Of a stretch of 64,000 nt of DNA, positions 15,696 to 25,847 are shown piece by piece. A program made the position numbers and the translations under genes. Under the pieces are notes generated by a model that saw nothing but the letters and a program-made list of their open reading frames with translations, was not told the DNA's origin and ran no database searches. Origin of the DNA: Blastomonas sp. AAP53 (GTDB taxonomy: Bacteria > Pseudomonadota > Alphaproteobacteria > Sphingomonadales > Sphingomonadaceae); NCBI RefSeq assembly GCF_000331245.1, contig NZ_ANFZ01000004.1, positions 100,345-164,344 on the forward strand, given 5' to 3'. Numbering within the stretch: the first letter of the stretch is position 1; each line of letters begins with the position of its first letter.

Positions 15696-18600
15696 TCAGC
15701 GTGGCGCTGCGTTGGTGGTCACCGGGGATTGGCGCGATGCCAGCGCGGTGCCAGCCGCTTCATCCTCGTAAAGGGCCTGGACGAGCAAGGCTCGCTCGGG
15801 CGCCAGATAGGTGCGTGCCATCGTCAGCAGTTCATCGGCGCTGACCTTGCCGAAGGCGGTTCCGCCACTGCGGAACCGGTCGAGCCGGGCGGGCTTGCTC
15901 TGCGCGCTGTCGACCACGCCCAGCCAGGCCGAATTGCTCTTCACGCTGTTGGCGATGTTTTCCAGGATCGGCGTGCGCGCGCGGGCCAGCTCGTCGGCCG
16001 CAATCGGCGAGGGCACGGGCGCATCCCCCAGCGCACGAGCGGGGGCCGAGAGTTCCGCCGCAATCTGCCGCACCGCCTCTGCCACCTTGTCGACATCACC
16101 CGTCGCGACATTGGTGCTGATCTGGATATAGCCATAGCCGGGGTAGATCGAAGAGGTGAACGACCGGGCGACGGGTGAATAGCTGGCGCCCAGCTGTTCG
16201 CGGATCTGGTCGGTCACCTTGATCTGCAGCAGCTCGGCCAGCAGCCTCAGCCGCACATCCTCGCGATAATCGCCGTCGTCGGTGGTCGGCCAGTAGAATT
16301 CGACGATCGCCTGGTCGGCCTCGCCCTTGTGGTGCAGCACGCGCGGCGCGCGGTTGGCGGTGAACTGGCGCATCCGGGCATCGCCATAATCGCGAAAATC
16401 CGCCTCGCGCTCTGCCAGCGCGCCGAACGTGGCGGCGACGGCGGCAATCGCCTCATCCTCGTCGAAATCGCCGACCAGCCCGATCTCGATCGCGCCCTTG
16501 GCCAGCCGGTCGCCGATCGAGGCCTTGAGGTCGTCAAACGTCAGCCGCTCGAACACCGCGCGGTCGGCCAGCGAGAAACGCGGGTCGTTGTCGGACAGGA
16601 TCGCGCCGATCTGGCTGCCGATCGCGCCTTCGGGCGTGGCGTTCATGCGCGCGTAGAAATTGGGCAGATAGCTGCGGTACTGGTTGATCGCCTCGCTGCG
16701 ATAGCCCGGATGGGTGGTGAACGCGGCGAGCACCTGCATCTGCAGCTTGAGGTCATCGGGCGTGGTCGCCAGATAACCGCCGAGATAGTCCTCGCCCGAC
16801 CCGAAGTTGAGCGAGACCGCACGGCCGGCGAAGATCGAATAGAGGTCGTCCAGGCTGTGCGCCTCAAGCCCGCCGCGCACGAAGATGTTCATCAGGCTGG
16901 TGGCTTCGGGGTTGTCGCGCGAGGCGAGCAGGTCGCCGCCATCGATGCGCAGCGAAACCAGCACGCGGTTCTTGTCGAAATCGGTCTTCTTCAGGTTCAG
17001 CCGCACATTGTTGGCAAAGCGGACGGTGCGGATGCCCAGGTCCTCGATCGTGCTGTCCGCCACCACGGTGCCGGAGGACCCGAAGTCCTGATAGGCAAAG
17101 GCCTGCGCATCGCGTGTCTGCGGCTTTGCGACTTTCGTTTTCTGCGCCTCGGCAAAGGCGGTGCGCAATATGTCTGCGCCGCCTGCAGGTTCGACCTTGG
17201 TGGCAAGGTGGATCAGCGGCTTGTCGAGCGTGCCGAAATCGTTGCGCAGCGCCTTGAGCAGGATCTTGGTGGTCAGCGCATCGCGCAGCGCGACAAAGCG
17301 TTCAAGCTGGCTTTCCGGCGTGGTGACGATCATGCCATCCTTGGCCATCGCCATGACCTGGTCGGCCAGCTGGTCATTGGGCCGTGTCTGGTGACCCAGC
17401 ACGGCGTTTTCATAGCCGGTGGTAAAGTTGGCGAGCTGCTCGGCCAGTTCCGCCTTGGTGAAGCCATAGCGCAGCGCTGCGCGAACCTCGCGCTCGGCGG
17501 CGGCCAGCCCGCGCTGCCACTCGCCATCGCGGGTGGCGACGTTCAGCACCGACTGGTTGGCGATTTTGTAGACATCCGACCGCCCGATCGACGCGCCGAC
17601 AAAGGGCGCGTTTTCCTGCCGGGCGATCCGCCCCAGCCTGCGCCCGACGATGTTATAGGCCAGCGCGCGGGTGAGCTTCGCGCGGCGCGCGGCCTTGCTG
17701 TCGGGCTCTTCGACGTAGGGCGAAAAGCGGATCGCGGTGGCCACCTCGTCAATCGCGGGGTGGGTGAAGATATTCGCTTCATCGGTGCGAGCGGTGTTGA
17801 TGTTGCCCAGCGGCACGTGCGGAGCCTCGCCGCGAGTGGCTTGCCAGTTGCTGAAACTCGCCTGGATCTTTGCCTCGATCATGGCGACATCGACATCGCC
17901 CACGACCACCAGCGTGCTGCGGCCGGGCGTGTAATAGCGTTCGTAAAAGCTGCGGAAGCGCTCTGTGGGCGCGGTTTCGATCACGGCCCTGTCACCGATG
18001 GGCGAGCGGGTGGCGATGCGCGTGTCGGGCACGGTAAAGGCAAACAGCGATTCGCGGTTGCGCTGGGCGTAATTGGCGCGGGTGCGCATTTCGGAGAGGA
18101 TGACGCCGCGCTCACGCTCGATCGCTTCGGGCTCAAACCGGATTTCGCTTGCGGTTTCGCGCAGCAGGTACAGCGCGGTGTCGACCGTTTCTGCCTTCAC
18201 GTTGGGCAGGTCGAGCAGATAGCCGGTCTGGTCATAGCTGGTGAAGGCATTGGTATCCGCGCCGAACTCCAGCCCCAGCCGCTCCAGAATCTTGATCATC
18301 TCGCCTTCGGGCACGTTTGTCGTGCCGTTGAACGCCATGTGCTCGATGAAATGGGCGAGGCCGCGCTCGTCTTCGGCTTCGGAGGTCGAGCCTGTGTCGA
18401 TCAGCAGCCGCATGACGGCCGTGCCCGGCGGCGTCGCGTTCTTGCGGATGGCATAGCGCATGCCGTTGGGCAAAACGCCAAAGCGAACGGCAGGATCGGG
18501 GGTCAGATCGCTGGCAGCATAGCCCCAGGCAGAGGCGATGGCCGCTTCGTCGCGAACGATCGCAGAACTTTCGCCGGGGGTGCCAGACGTCGATTCGGCA

Positions 18601-18710
18601 AGCGCGGATTGGGCCCAGGAAGGGGCAGGGGCCATCATCATCGCGGCAACGGCAAAAGCTGCCAGCGCCGACCTTGCTGTCAATACGGAACGCCGGCTGC
18701 CTCGATCCAT
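15696..18710 (-). CDS. M16 family zinc metallopeptidase, exported
   Basis: About 1004 aa with a signal peptide (MDRGSRRSVLTARSALAAFA...PAPSWAQ). Pitrilysin/insulinase family: zinc motif HFIEHMAFNGT (inverted HxxEH) with the downstream Glu in the helix after SDYDQTGY-like FTSYDQTGYLLDLP. Two N-terminal-type and two C-terminal-type M16 domains fit the length. Start at 18710 places the signal peptide properly; an upstream ATG at 18770 is possible. It is probably periplasmic and degrades peptides. It lies between purC and purSQ on the same strand, a position with no obvious functional link. Confidence 0.9.
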   Translation of the reverse strand: MDRGSRRSVLTARSALAAFAVAAMMMAPAPSWAQSALAESTSGTPGESSAIVRDEAAIASAWGYAASDLTPDPAVRFGVLPNGMRYAIRKNATPPGTAVMRLLIDTGSTSEAEDERGLAHFIEHMAFNGTTNVPEGEMIKILERLGLEFGADTNAFTSYDQTGYLLDLPNVKAETVDTALYLLRETASEIRFEPEAIERERGVILSEMRTRANYAQRNRESLFAFTVPDTRIATRSPIGDRAVIETAPTERFRSFYERYYTPGRSTLVVVGDVDVAMIEAKIQASFSNWQATRGEAPHVPLGNINTARTDEANIFTHPAIDEVATAIRFSPYVEEPDSKAARRAKLTRALAYNIVGRRLGRIARQENAPFVGASIGRSDVYKIANQSVLNVATRDGEWQRGLAAAEREVRAALRYGFTKAELAEQLANFTTGYENAVLGHQTRPNDQLADQVMAMAKDGMIVTTPESQLERFVALRDALTTKILLKALRNDFGTLDKPLIHLATKVEPAGGADILRTAFAEAQKTKVAKPQTRDAQAFAYQDFGSSGTVVADSTIEDLGIRTVRFANNVRLNLKKTDFDKNRVLVSLRIDGGDLLASRDNPEATSLMNIFVRGGLEAHSLDDLYSIFAGRAVSLNFGSGEDYLGGYLATTPDDLKLQMQVLAAFTTHPGYRSEAINQYRSYLPNFYARMNATPEGAIGSQIGAILSDNDPRFSLADRAVFERLTFDDLKASIGDRLAKGAIEIGLVGDFDEDEAIAAVAATFGALAEREADFRDYGDARMRQFTANRAPRVLHHKGEADQAIVEFYWPTTDDGDYREDVRLRLLAELLQIKVTDQIREQLGASYSPVARSFTSSIYPGYGYIQISTNVATGDVDKVAEAVRQIAAELSAPARALGDAPVPSPIAADELARARTPILENIANSVKSNSAWLGVVDSAQSKPARLDRFRSGGTAFGKVSADELLTMARTYLAPERALLVQALYEDEAAGTALASRQSPVTTNAAPR

Positions 18711-18810
18711 CTCCGCCCACTTGTTATTGGTGTGTGGCGAAAATGTTGCATGCGCGCTTCTGTCACGCAAGATGACGGAAACGTAAAGCGATCAGGCGGT
18801 TTTCCCGCGC

Positions 18811-19590
18811 TTATTTGCCCTTGCGGCGGCGGTGGCTGTCGAGGTCGAGCACCTCGTTGTCGCCGCCTTCGTTAAGCAGGCCCAGACGACGGGCGACCTC
18901 CTGATAGGCCTCGACTTCGCCGCCCAGGTCACGCCGGAAACGGTCCTTGTCGAGCTTTTCGCCGGTTTCCAGGTCCCACAGGCGGCATCCATCCGGGCTG
19001 ATCTCGTCGGCCAGGATAATGCGCGAGAAATCGCCATCGAACTGACGGCCGAACTCGAGCTTGAAGTCGATCAGGCGGATGCCGATCGCGGCGAACATGC
19101 CGCACATGAAATCGTTGATGCGGATCGCCATCGACGAGATGTCCTGCATCTCTTCCTGCGTCGCCCAGCCGAAGCAGGCGATATGCTCTTCGGCGACGAG
19201 GGGATCGCCGAGCGCGTCGTCCTTGTAGCAATATTCGATCAGGGTGTGCGGCAGCGGCTGGCCTTCTTCCAGACCCAGCCGGGTGCAGATCGATCCGGCA
19301 GCGACGTTGCGCACGACCACTTCGATCGGCACGATCTCGACCTGGCGGATCAGCTGCTCGCGCATGTTGAGGCGACGGATGAAGTGCGTGGGGATGCCGA
19401 TATGCGCAAGCCGCGTGAACACATATTCGCTGATGCGGTTGTTGATCACGCCCTTGCCGTTGATCGTGCCCTTCTTCTGGGCATTGAATGCGGTGGCATC
19501 ATCCTTGAAATACTGGATCAGCGTGCCGGGCTCAGGTCCTTCATACAGGATCTTGGCCTTGCCTTCGTAAATCTGGCGGCGGCGGGTCAT
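18811..19590 (-). CDS. purC: Phosphoribosylaminoimidazole-succinocarboxamide synthase PurC
   Basis: 259 aa SAICAR synthase. Begins [20 protein letters not shown]; signatures [19 protein letters not shown] [28 protein letters not shown] and [25 protein letters not shown] (ATP and substrate binding). GGAGA 8 bases upstream supports ATG 19590. The leader on the minus strand contains an inverted repeat (arms 19617-19625 and 19649-19657, ACGCCCCGG/CCGGGGCGT) close to the start codon. Confidence 0.96.
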   Translation of the reverse strand: MTRRRQIYEGKAKILYEGPEPGTLIQYFKDDATAFNAQKKGTINGKGVINNRISEYVFTRLAHIGIPTHFIRRLNMREQLIRQVEIVPIEVVVRNVAAGSICTRLGLEEGQPLPHTLIEYCYKDDALGDPLVAEEHIACFGWATQEEMQDISSMAIRINDFMCGMFAAIGIRLIDFKLEFGRQFDGDFSRIILADEISPDGCRLWDLETGEKLDKDRFRRDLGGEVEAYQEVARRLGLLNEGGDNEVLDLDSHRRRKGK

Positions 19591-19925
19591 GGCACGTATC
19601 TCCGATAGAAAGCAGGACGCCCCGGTGCGGCTACTCATGCGCGCAGTGCCGGGGCGTCGTTCAGCGCCCCTATAGCCGCAAGAGAACTTGCGCGCAATTG
19701 TGCTGTCTGCGCCTGTTTGTGGCCTGTCATGAAACCGGACAGGGAGGTGGTTTCACCACCGATGGCAGTGTCCGCAACTGGGGAGCGCTTAAAAATGCGC
19801 GAATGGCCGATGATGGGCAGGAAGCCACCGTGCGATCTCAATACCTGTTCCTCGCACCGAGCGGTCTTCTTTCCACTTGCGCTGATGAAGTCCGCACTCG
19901 ATGCGGTGTTGGTCTGCGGCCAACC
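19591..19925. other. Intergenic region upstream of purC
   Basis: 335 bp between the purC start and the end of the S41-like gene. Apart from the inverted repeat at 19617-19657 in the purC leader I see no gene: the frames that cross it lack a Shine-Dalgarno and plausible composition. It should hold the purC promoter. Confidence 0.5.
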
Positions 19926-21911
19926 TTACTGCCGCAATTCATAGCTCTGGCGCATAAGAAACGGTTCTCCCGCGACGCGAGTCTGCTTGGTGATCCGCAG
20001 CCGATTGCCATCGCGGGTTACTATCTTGCGCGCAATCACGGTGCGACCGTTTTCGAGGGTTTCACCTTCGAGCACGATGGTGATCGAGTCATCCTTGGCC
20101 GATGCACGCGATTCCACCACTCGCCATTGGTCTGGAGCGTTGCTGCCCATGGAAATGGTGAGTGATTTGCCCGAACCGTCGAACACCCAAGTCTCGGATG
20201 AACGCACCGTCTTGCCGGGGCCGTCATCGAACGTCCATGCCAGCATGTGCCCGTCGCTCTGCATCACGGTTGGCAGGGTTTCGCGGGTGTCATCCGTGTA
20301 GTCGCGGTAGTCGAGCGTGCCGGTCCAATCGCCCGCCAGCACCCTTGCAGTCAAAGCTGCGGTTTCTGTGTTAGTGGTCAGCAGACCCTGCGCCACCCCA
20401 ACCGTGCGGTCGCGCCCAGCTTCGAAATCAGCCAGGGTCGGCACGACCAACTGATCGACCGCGACGCCCTTGCCCAGATCAAAGCTTTCGATGGCATTTC
20501 GGTTCCAGGCTTCAGGAACGCGCACCTTGATTCCGCTGACGGGCAGCTTCAGCAGGAAAATGCGCCCTGCGGTCGGCCCTTCGGCGCTGCCGCTGCTATC
20601 CTCGCCAATCACGGTTGCGCCTGCCTTTTCCTTGAGCTGCGCGATCGCCATCGTGGTGGCCGATCCCACCCGTGGGCCGCTGAGGATGGTCAGGCGTCCG
20701 GTAAAGCGGCCCGCGTTGACCGGTTTCTGTTCGAACCGGGTGTCTTTTTCGCTGACGACGGCGCCCTTCATTACCGGAATCCGCTCATACCAGCCATCAT
20801 CGGTTCGCTTGAAGCTGTCGAGCGGCGGGTTGAACAGCGCGTCTCTATCGCCCCAGGCGCTAACATATTGTGGCAGGTCGCCATAACGTACCGCCCTCAA
20901 CCGCAGTGGCTTGAACCACGTGAAGGGTTGGTCGATCAGATAGCGCCCCAGCGCCACCGGCACATCGTCCGATCCGCCGCCATTCTTACGAAGATCGATA
21001 ATCAGCTGCTCGGTGCCCGCTTCCTCCATCGCGGCGAAAAACCCGCTAAGGAAAGCTGTCGCCTGAACGGGATTGCGATAATTGACGAAGGTATCGATCC
21101 CCAGCCGTGCGACCTTGCCGTTCATCCGCCACGTGGTGCTGTTGTAAAACTCGCTGCGATACTTCGCGCCAGGCCCGGCCAGGGCTGTCCACTGCGCAAA
21201 CCCGATCGGCCGGAGTGTGGCGGTGGTGGACTCAGTTCGGCCTACCAGCTTCCATTCGACCTGCCAGCTATCAGGAAAGCCGAAAAGAGCTGGGTAATTC
21301 TCGTTGAAATCATCTCCCATCAGATCACTGTCATCCGCAAGCTTGGCAGCAATCGCCTGGTCGGTGGTGCCGTCATAGGAGACCAGCGGAGCAAGCCTAA
21401 GCAGCAGCGCGGGTACCGCCATGCCATTGATACCGAGGATCTCGCTCCCCATCGGAGGCGCGCCGGCCTGCCCATCGTTCGACAGCACGATCATCCGCCC
21501 TTCGATCATCTGGAACCGCAGCGGCAGATGGGTGGGATTGTTGGTGCGGAACGCAGTCAGTTCGTCCGACATCTCCGCCTTGGTATGATCGCAGTGGATC
21601 GCAGCAAGGAGGCGCGCGACTTCGGCGTGCAACGCGAGGTCGGTGATTGGCGCAGAGACGGCGGCTTCCAGCCGCGCAAAAGCCGCGTTTATCTCGGACT
21701 TGGAGCTGTAGCGGTAAAGACCAGGGTGCACCATCTCCAACGCGCGGCGCAGCAGGACGACGTCGCGGATAGCTTCCTCGGCGCTCAACAGGCGCGGCGC
21801 GTAACGGGGTACGACCGGCGTAGCCGCGACAGCAAGTTCGGCGACGGCTGCTTTCAAGGGAAGCGGCAGAGTGCACAGGGCGGCTGCGGCGGCGAGATTA
21901 AGGCTTTTCAT
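19926..21911 (-). CDS. Exported S41-like (C-terminal processing family) peptidase
   Basis: 661 aa with signal peptide MKSLNLAAAAALCTLPLPLK. The S41 core is visible as EQLIIDLRKNGGGSDDVPVALGRYLI and GRLTILSGPRVGSATTMAIAQLKEKAGATVIGEDSSGSAEGPTAGR; the Ser in GSATTMA is the probable nucleophile. The N-terminal part (AIRDVVLLRRALEMVHPGLYRY) matches tail-specific-protease-like proteins; the C-terminal 130 residues form a separate beta-rich domain. GGAGCG precedes the ATG. It follows the AraC-type regulator gene by 69 bp on the same strand, so it is a likely target of that regulator. Confidence 0.8.
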   Translation of the reverse strand: MKSLNLAAAAALCTLPLPLKAAVAELAVAATPVVPRYAPRLLSAEEAIRDVVLLRRALEMVHPGLYRYSSKSEINAAFARLEAAVSAPITDLALHAEVARLLAAIHCDHTKAEMSDELTAFRTNNPTHLPLRFQMIEGRMIVLSNDGQAGAPPMGSEILGINGMAVPALLLRLAPLVSYDGTTDQAIAAKLADDSDLMGDDFNENYPALFGFPDSWQVEWKLVGRTESTTATLRPIGFAQWTALAGPGAKYRSEFYNSTTWRMNGKVARLGIDTFVNYRNPVQATAFLSGFFAAMEEAGTEQLIIDLRKNGGGSDDVPVALGRYLIDQPFTWFKPLRLRAVRYGDLPQYVSAWGDRDALFNPPLDSFKRTDDGWYERIPVMKGAVVSEKDTRFEQKPVNAGRFTGRLTILSGPRVGSATTMAIAQLKEKAGATVIGEDSSGSAEGPTAGRIFLLKLPVSGIKVRVPEAWNRNAIESFDLGKGVAVDQLVVPTLADFEAGRDRTVGVAQGLLTTNTETAALTARVLAGDWTGTLDYRDYTDDTRETLPTVMQSDGHMLAWTFDDGPGKTVRSSETWVFDGSGKSLTISMGSNAPDQWRVVESRASAKDDSITIVLEGETLENGRTVIARKIVTRDGNRLRITKQTRVAGEPFLMRQSYELRQ

Positions 21912-21980
21912 AGGGATCGCTCCAGTGGTCTGTAACGAAATCGTCTGTGTCCCGAACTGAGGCTGCGCGCGCCTCAATGG

Positions 21981-23099
21981 TCAGATTTCTGACAATTTTT
22001 GCGATTTGAGCCGCCATTGGCTGGGGCTCATACCGGCGACATCGCGAAACGCGCGATTGAAACTGGCCTTGGAATTGAACCCGGCCTCGAACGCGAGCGT
22101 CAGGAGATCACGCGCCTCGCCCCGCAAGGCGAGCAGGCGCTGCAATTCCGCCACACGGCGGCGGTTGATGATCGCGTTGAAGTTGGCTCCCGCCGCTGCG
22201 CCCAGCCCTCGTGACAGGTAGGTGGTGTTGGTGCCAAAGATTCGCGCCAGCCCCGCAAGCGTGAGCGTGGGATCGCGCCACAATTCATCCTCGTCGATTC
22301 GTGCCAACCACGCGCTGCCTCGCGCGGCCCAATCACGGGTGGCGGCTGCTAGTTCGGCGGGCTCGGGCGGGGCTGCGCTCGTGACTTGTGGAAACGGGGT
22401 TTCCGAATGCCGCCAGCCACCGATGCCGAGATACAGCACCAGCACCGAAAACCCGACATAGAGTGGGAATTGGTCGAAATAATCGCGCGCCGGATCAATC
22501 CATTTGGCGATCACGAACCCCGCCCAGATCAAGGCAACCAGCGCGAGCGCAGCGAGGAAATTGCGGATCCAGGTGGGTTCAAAATCCACACCGTCGGTGC
22601 GGTTTTCGTCGAGCCACACGCGGTAGGCTCGATAGCGGTGATAGGCGGCCGCGCTGTAGGCGGCGATACTCACCAGCGCGGCAATATCGAACGCGGGGTC
22701 GATGATCGGCGCATGGGCGATGGTGTTCCACCAGTTCTTGGTCGGCAAGGGGAATGGAAACACCGCTGCATAAGCAAGGAATTGCACGGCCACCGGCCCG
22801 AAATGTGGCCAGACGCGCACTGAGCGGGCATTGGTCAGCGTGGCGGTGTAGAGATAGAGCAGCGGCCCGAACGCCAGCGTGTAAGACAGCGGAGCGAAGC
22901 TAAGCCACGGCCACCGCTCGTAGAGTCCAGCATAGCCGATGATGTAGGGCGTCATCAGCACCGCCACGCCAAGGATGAGCAGTGCCAGCCACCGGTTCGC
23001 CGCTCGGTTGACCCGCCCAAGCCAAAGCAGTGCCGCCAGCAGCGAGCCCTGCACCGCACAAATCAAAAGCGTTATGCTCATCGGCCCGAACGAAATCAT
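21981..23099 (-). CDS. AraC-family regulator with membrane N-terminal half
   Basis: 372 aa. About seven hydrophobic helices in residues 5-235 (LLICAVQGSLLAALLWLG ... LYVGFSVLVLYLGIGGW) followed by a cytoplasmic AraC DNA-binding domain: LTLAGLARIFGTNTTYLSRGL (first HTH) and DLLTLAFEAGFNSKASFNRAFRDVAGMSPSQWR (second HTH, signature). Such membrane-linked AraC proteins sense an external or lipid signal (family inference). The S41-like protease gene follows on the same strand, suggesting a sensor-effector pair. Confidence 0.88.
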   Translation of the reverse strand: MISFGPMSITLLICAVQGSLLAALLWLGRVNRAANRWLALLILGVAVLMTPYIIGYAGLYERWPWLSFAPLSYTLAFGPLLYLYTATLTNARSVRVWPHFGPVAVQFLAYAAVFPFPLPTKNWWNTIAHAPIIDPAFDIAALVSIAAYSAAAYHRYRAYRVWLDENRTDGVDFEPTWIRNFLAALALVALIWAGFVIAKWIDPARDYFDQFPLYVGFSVLVLYLGIGGWRHSETPFPQVTSAAPPEPAELAAATRDWAARGSAWLARIDEDELWRDPTLTLAGLARIFGTNTTYLSRGLGAAAGANFNAIINRRRVAELQRLLALRGEARDLLTLAFEAGFNSKASFNRAFRDVAGMSPSQWRLKSQKLSEI

Positions 23100-23467
23100 C
23101 GCTGCAGTTATGGCTTAGCGCGGGCGATTATCAAACGCGGATGTTGGTTGAACGCTTGTGAAAAAATTGGCTGCGTTGCTGGCTTGAATGGGGTCAGTAA
23201 CAGAATGTCCGGTTTCTTCCCCGCTCGCACAAAAGCTGCCGATCCGCTTTCCCAAAGAAAGGCCGATGCCATCGTTCTCCGGGCTCGGCTGTGGCGTCAG
23301 GCAATCCCGCCTCGCGCAATCTTGAGCCGGGCCACCTGCTTTGCCCAGCGCAAAGGGCGGCATGGCGCTCTGATCGCCGGTTTTGAGGCGCTCTGACCGC
23401 AATTTTCCCCAGAAAACCCGGCAAAGCCTCTCGCCTTGCCGCATCCGCGCTGCTACGCGGCAGAACT
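23100..23467. other. Intergenic region between divergent AraC-type gene and parC
   Basis: 368 bp. I see no gene with a Shine-Dalgarno and plausible composition on either strand; the open frames here are short, Arg/Ser/Pro-rich and lack similarity. The segment near 23420-23465 precedes parC and should contain its promoter. A weak inverted repeat (GCTTTGCCCAGCGCAAAGGGC) begins near 23337. Confidence 0.4.
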
Positions 23468-25771
23468 ATGGCAAAAGACGCGAGCGCCGGGTCTGGCGAC
23501 GACATTCCCGAAATCGAGAATACCTCGTTCGACCGTGCGTTGTCGGATCGCTATCTCGTCTATGCGCTTTCCACCATCACCGCGCGTTCGCTGCCCGATC
23601 TGCGCGATGGCCTGAAGCCGGTGCACCGCCGCCTGCTGTGGGCGATGCGGCAATTGAAGCTCGATCCGGCGAGCAGCTACAAGAAGAGCGCGCGCGTCGT
23701 CGGCGATGTCATCGGTAAGTACCACCCGCATGGTGATGCGTCAGTATATGATGCGATGGTCCGCCTCGCGCAGGATTTCGTGCTGCGTTATCCTCTGGTC
23801 GACGGCCAGGGCAATTTCGGCAACGTCGATGGCGACAATGCGGCGGCCTATCGCTACACCGAAGCGCGGCTGACGCGCACCGCGATCGAGCTGATGGCCG
23901 GGCTCGACGAAGGCACGGTTGCGTTCAAGCCGACCTATAATGGTGAAGAGGAAGAGCCCGAGATATTCCCCGGCCTGTTCCCCAACCTGCTCGCCAATGG
24001 CGCGAGCGGCATCGCGGTGGGCATGGCGACCTCGATTCCCTCGCACAATGCCGCCGAAGTCATCGACGCGGCGATGCTGCTGATCGACCGGCCCGACACC
24101 AGCCACGAGCAGATCATGGAGGTGTTCTGGGGCCCCGACTTTGCCACCGGCGGGCTGCTGGTGGACAGTGCCGAGACGATTTCGCAGGCCTATCGCACCG
24201 GGCGCGGTGCCTTCCGTCTGCGCGCGCGCTATTCCACTGGCAAGGATGCCGAGGGCAACTGGGAGGCCGATGGCATCGAGAAGCTGCCCGGCGGAACCTG
24301 GCAGCTGGTGCTCAGCGAAATTCCCTATCAGGTGCAGAAGGGCAAGCTGATCGAGCAGATCGCGACGCTGATCGCGGAGAAGAAGCTGCCGATCCTCGCC
24401 GACATTCGCGACGAATCGGATGAAACGATTCGCATCGTGCTCGAACCCAAGAGCCGCAATGTCGATCCCGATGTGCTCAAGGACAGTCTGTACCGGCTGA
24501 CCGATCTCGAAATCCGCTTCCCGCTCAACCTCAACGTACTCGACGAGACTCGCACGCCCGGCGTGATGGGCATCAAGCCGCTGCTCGAATCGTGGCTGCG
24601 GCACCAGATCCTCATTCTGACCAACCGCAGCCGCCACCGGTTGGACAAGATTGCAGCCAGGCTGGAGCTGCTGCGCGGCTATATCATCGCCTATCTCAAC
24701 CTCGACCGGGTGATCGAGATCATCCGCACCAAGGACGAGCCCAAGCCGGTGATGATGGCCGAGTTCGAGCTGACCGACCGTCAGGCCGAAGCGATCCTCA
24801 ACATGCGGCTGCGCTCGCTGCGCAAGCTGGAGGAGATGGAGCTGCGGCGCGAGCATGACGCGCTGGTCAAGGAAGCCGAGGAGCTGGAAAAGCTGCTGGC
24901 AGACCCGGGACTGCAGAAGAAGCGGCTGAAGAAGGACCTCAAGACGCTGCGTGCGTTCTATTCGGAAACGACCGCTCTTGGCCGTCGCCGCACCGATCTG
25001 CAGGAAGCGGCCCCTGCGCGCGAGATTCCGCTCGAAGCGATGATCGAGCGCGAGCCGGTGACGGTGATCATGTCGCGGCGCGGCTGGATCAAGGCGATGA
25101 AGGGTCATGCCGACCTGGCCGTGCCGGAAATCACCAAGTTCAAGGAAGGCGATGGCCCTGCCTTTGCCTTCCATGCGCAATCGACCGACAAGTTGCTGAT
25201 CGCGCTCGACAATGGCCGCTTCTATACATTGGGCGCGCAGAATCTCCCCGGCGCGCGCGGCTTTGGCGAGCCGGTACGCGGCATGCTCGACATGGAGAAC
25301 GAGGCCCAGATCATCGCGCTGATGCCTTATGATCCGGCAGGCAAGCTGCTGCTTGCCGCGTCGAATGGCCGGGGCTTCCTGGCCGAGGCGCGCGAGCTGA
25401 TCGCCGAGACTCGCAAGGGCCGGCAGGTCGTCAACCTCAAGCCGGGCGTCAAGCTGATGGTCATCCGCCCGGTTCCCGCCAGTGCCGATCATGTCGCGGT
25501 GGTGGGCGAGAATCGCAAGCTAGTGGTGTTCCCCATTGCCGAGCTTCCTGTCATGGCGCGCGGTCAGGGCGTGCAACTGCAGCGCTACCGCGATGGCGCT
25601 CTGTCCGATGCGACCACGTTCCGGCTTGAAGAGGGCCTGAGCTGGACGATGGGCGGCGACAGCGGGCGTACCCGAAACGAGAAGGACATGGGCCTCTGGC
25701 GCGTCGCGCGTGGGGCAGCGGGCAGACTGCCTCCCAATGGCTTTCCCAGAAACAACAAGTTCGACGGGTGA
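23468..25771 (+). CDS. parC: DNA topoisomerase IV subunit A
   Basis: 767 aa type IIA topoisomerase breakage-reunion subunit, which decatenates daughter chromosomes. Contains GLKPVHRRLLWAM, KYHPHGDASVYDAMVRLAQDF and the catalytic Tyr130 in AAYRYTEARL; C-terminal part has a short beta-pinwheel (GWIKAMKGHADL, ARGFGEPVRGM). The short C-terminal domain without a GyrA box indicates ParC rather than GyrA. The residue that matches quinolone-contact Ser80 of E. coli ParC is Ala (HPHGD-A-S). parE is not adjacent. Confidence 0.93.
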   Translation: MAKDASAGSGDDIPEIENTSFDRALSDRYLVYALSTITARSLPDLRDGLKPVHRRLLWAMRQLKLDPASSYKKSARVVGDVIGKYHPHGDASVYDAMVRLAQDFVLRYPLVDGQGNFGNVDGDNAAAYRYTEARLTRTAIELMAGLDEGTVAFKPTYNGEEEEPEIFPGLFPNLLANGASGIAVGMATSIPSHNAAEVIDAAMLLIDRPDTSHEQIMEVFWGPDFATGGLLVDSAETISQAYRTGRGAFRLRARYSTGKDAEGNWEADGIEKLPGGTWQLVLSEIPYQVQKGKLIEQIATLIAEKKLPILADIRDESDETIRIVLEPKSRNVDPDVLKDSLYRLTDLEIRFPLNLNVLDETRTPGVMGIKPLLESWLRHQILILTNRSRHRLDKIAARLELLRGYIIAYLNLDRVIEIIRTKDEPKPVMMAEFELTDRQAEAILNMRLRSLRKLEEMELRREHDALVKEAEELEKLLADPGLQKKRLKKDLKTLRAFYSETTALGRRRTDLQEAAPAREIPLEAMIEREPVTVIMSRRGWIKAMKGHADLAVPEITKFKEGDGPAFAFHAQSTDKLLIALDNGRFYTLGAQNLPGARGFGEPVRGMLDMENEAQIIALMPYDPAGKLLLAASNGRGFLAEARELIAETRKGRQVVNLKPGVKLMVIRPVPASADHVAVVGENRKLVVFPIAELPVMARGQGVQLQRYRDGALSDATTFRLEEGLSWTMGGDSGRTRNEKDMGLWRVARGAAGRLPPNGFPRNNKFDG

Positions 25772-25847
25772 TTTTTTCTTTCAGCCGTTCATTTTTGCCG
25801 GGGCTTTTAGGTTAAATTTACATCTTGGACGATAGTCATCAGTAACC

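Noticed and set aside
16329..18875. Frame of about 850 codons on the plus strand opposite the M16 peptidase
   Set aside because: Composition (Ala/Gly/Arg/Asp with many His) is the typical mirror of a GC-rich gene; M16 motifs are clear on the other strand.
23100..23467. Small protein gene upstream of parC
   Set aside because: Candidate frames lack a Shine-Dalgarno and have Arg/Ser/Pro-rich random-looking content.
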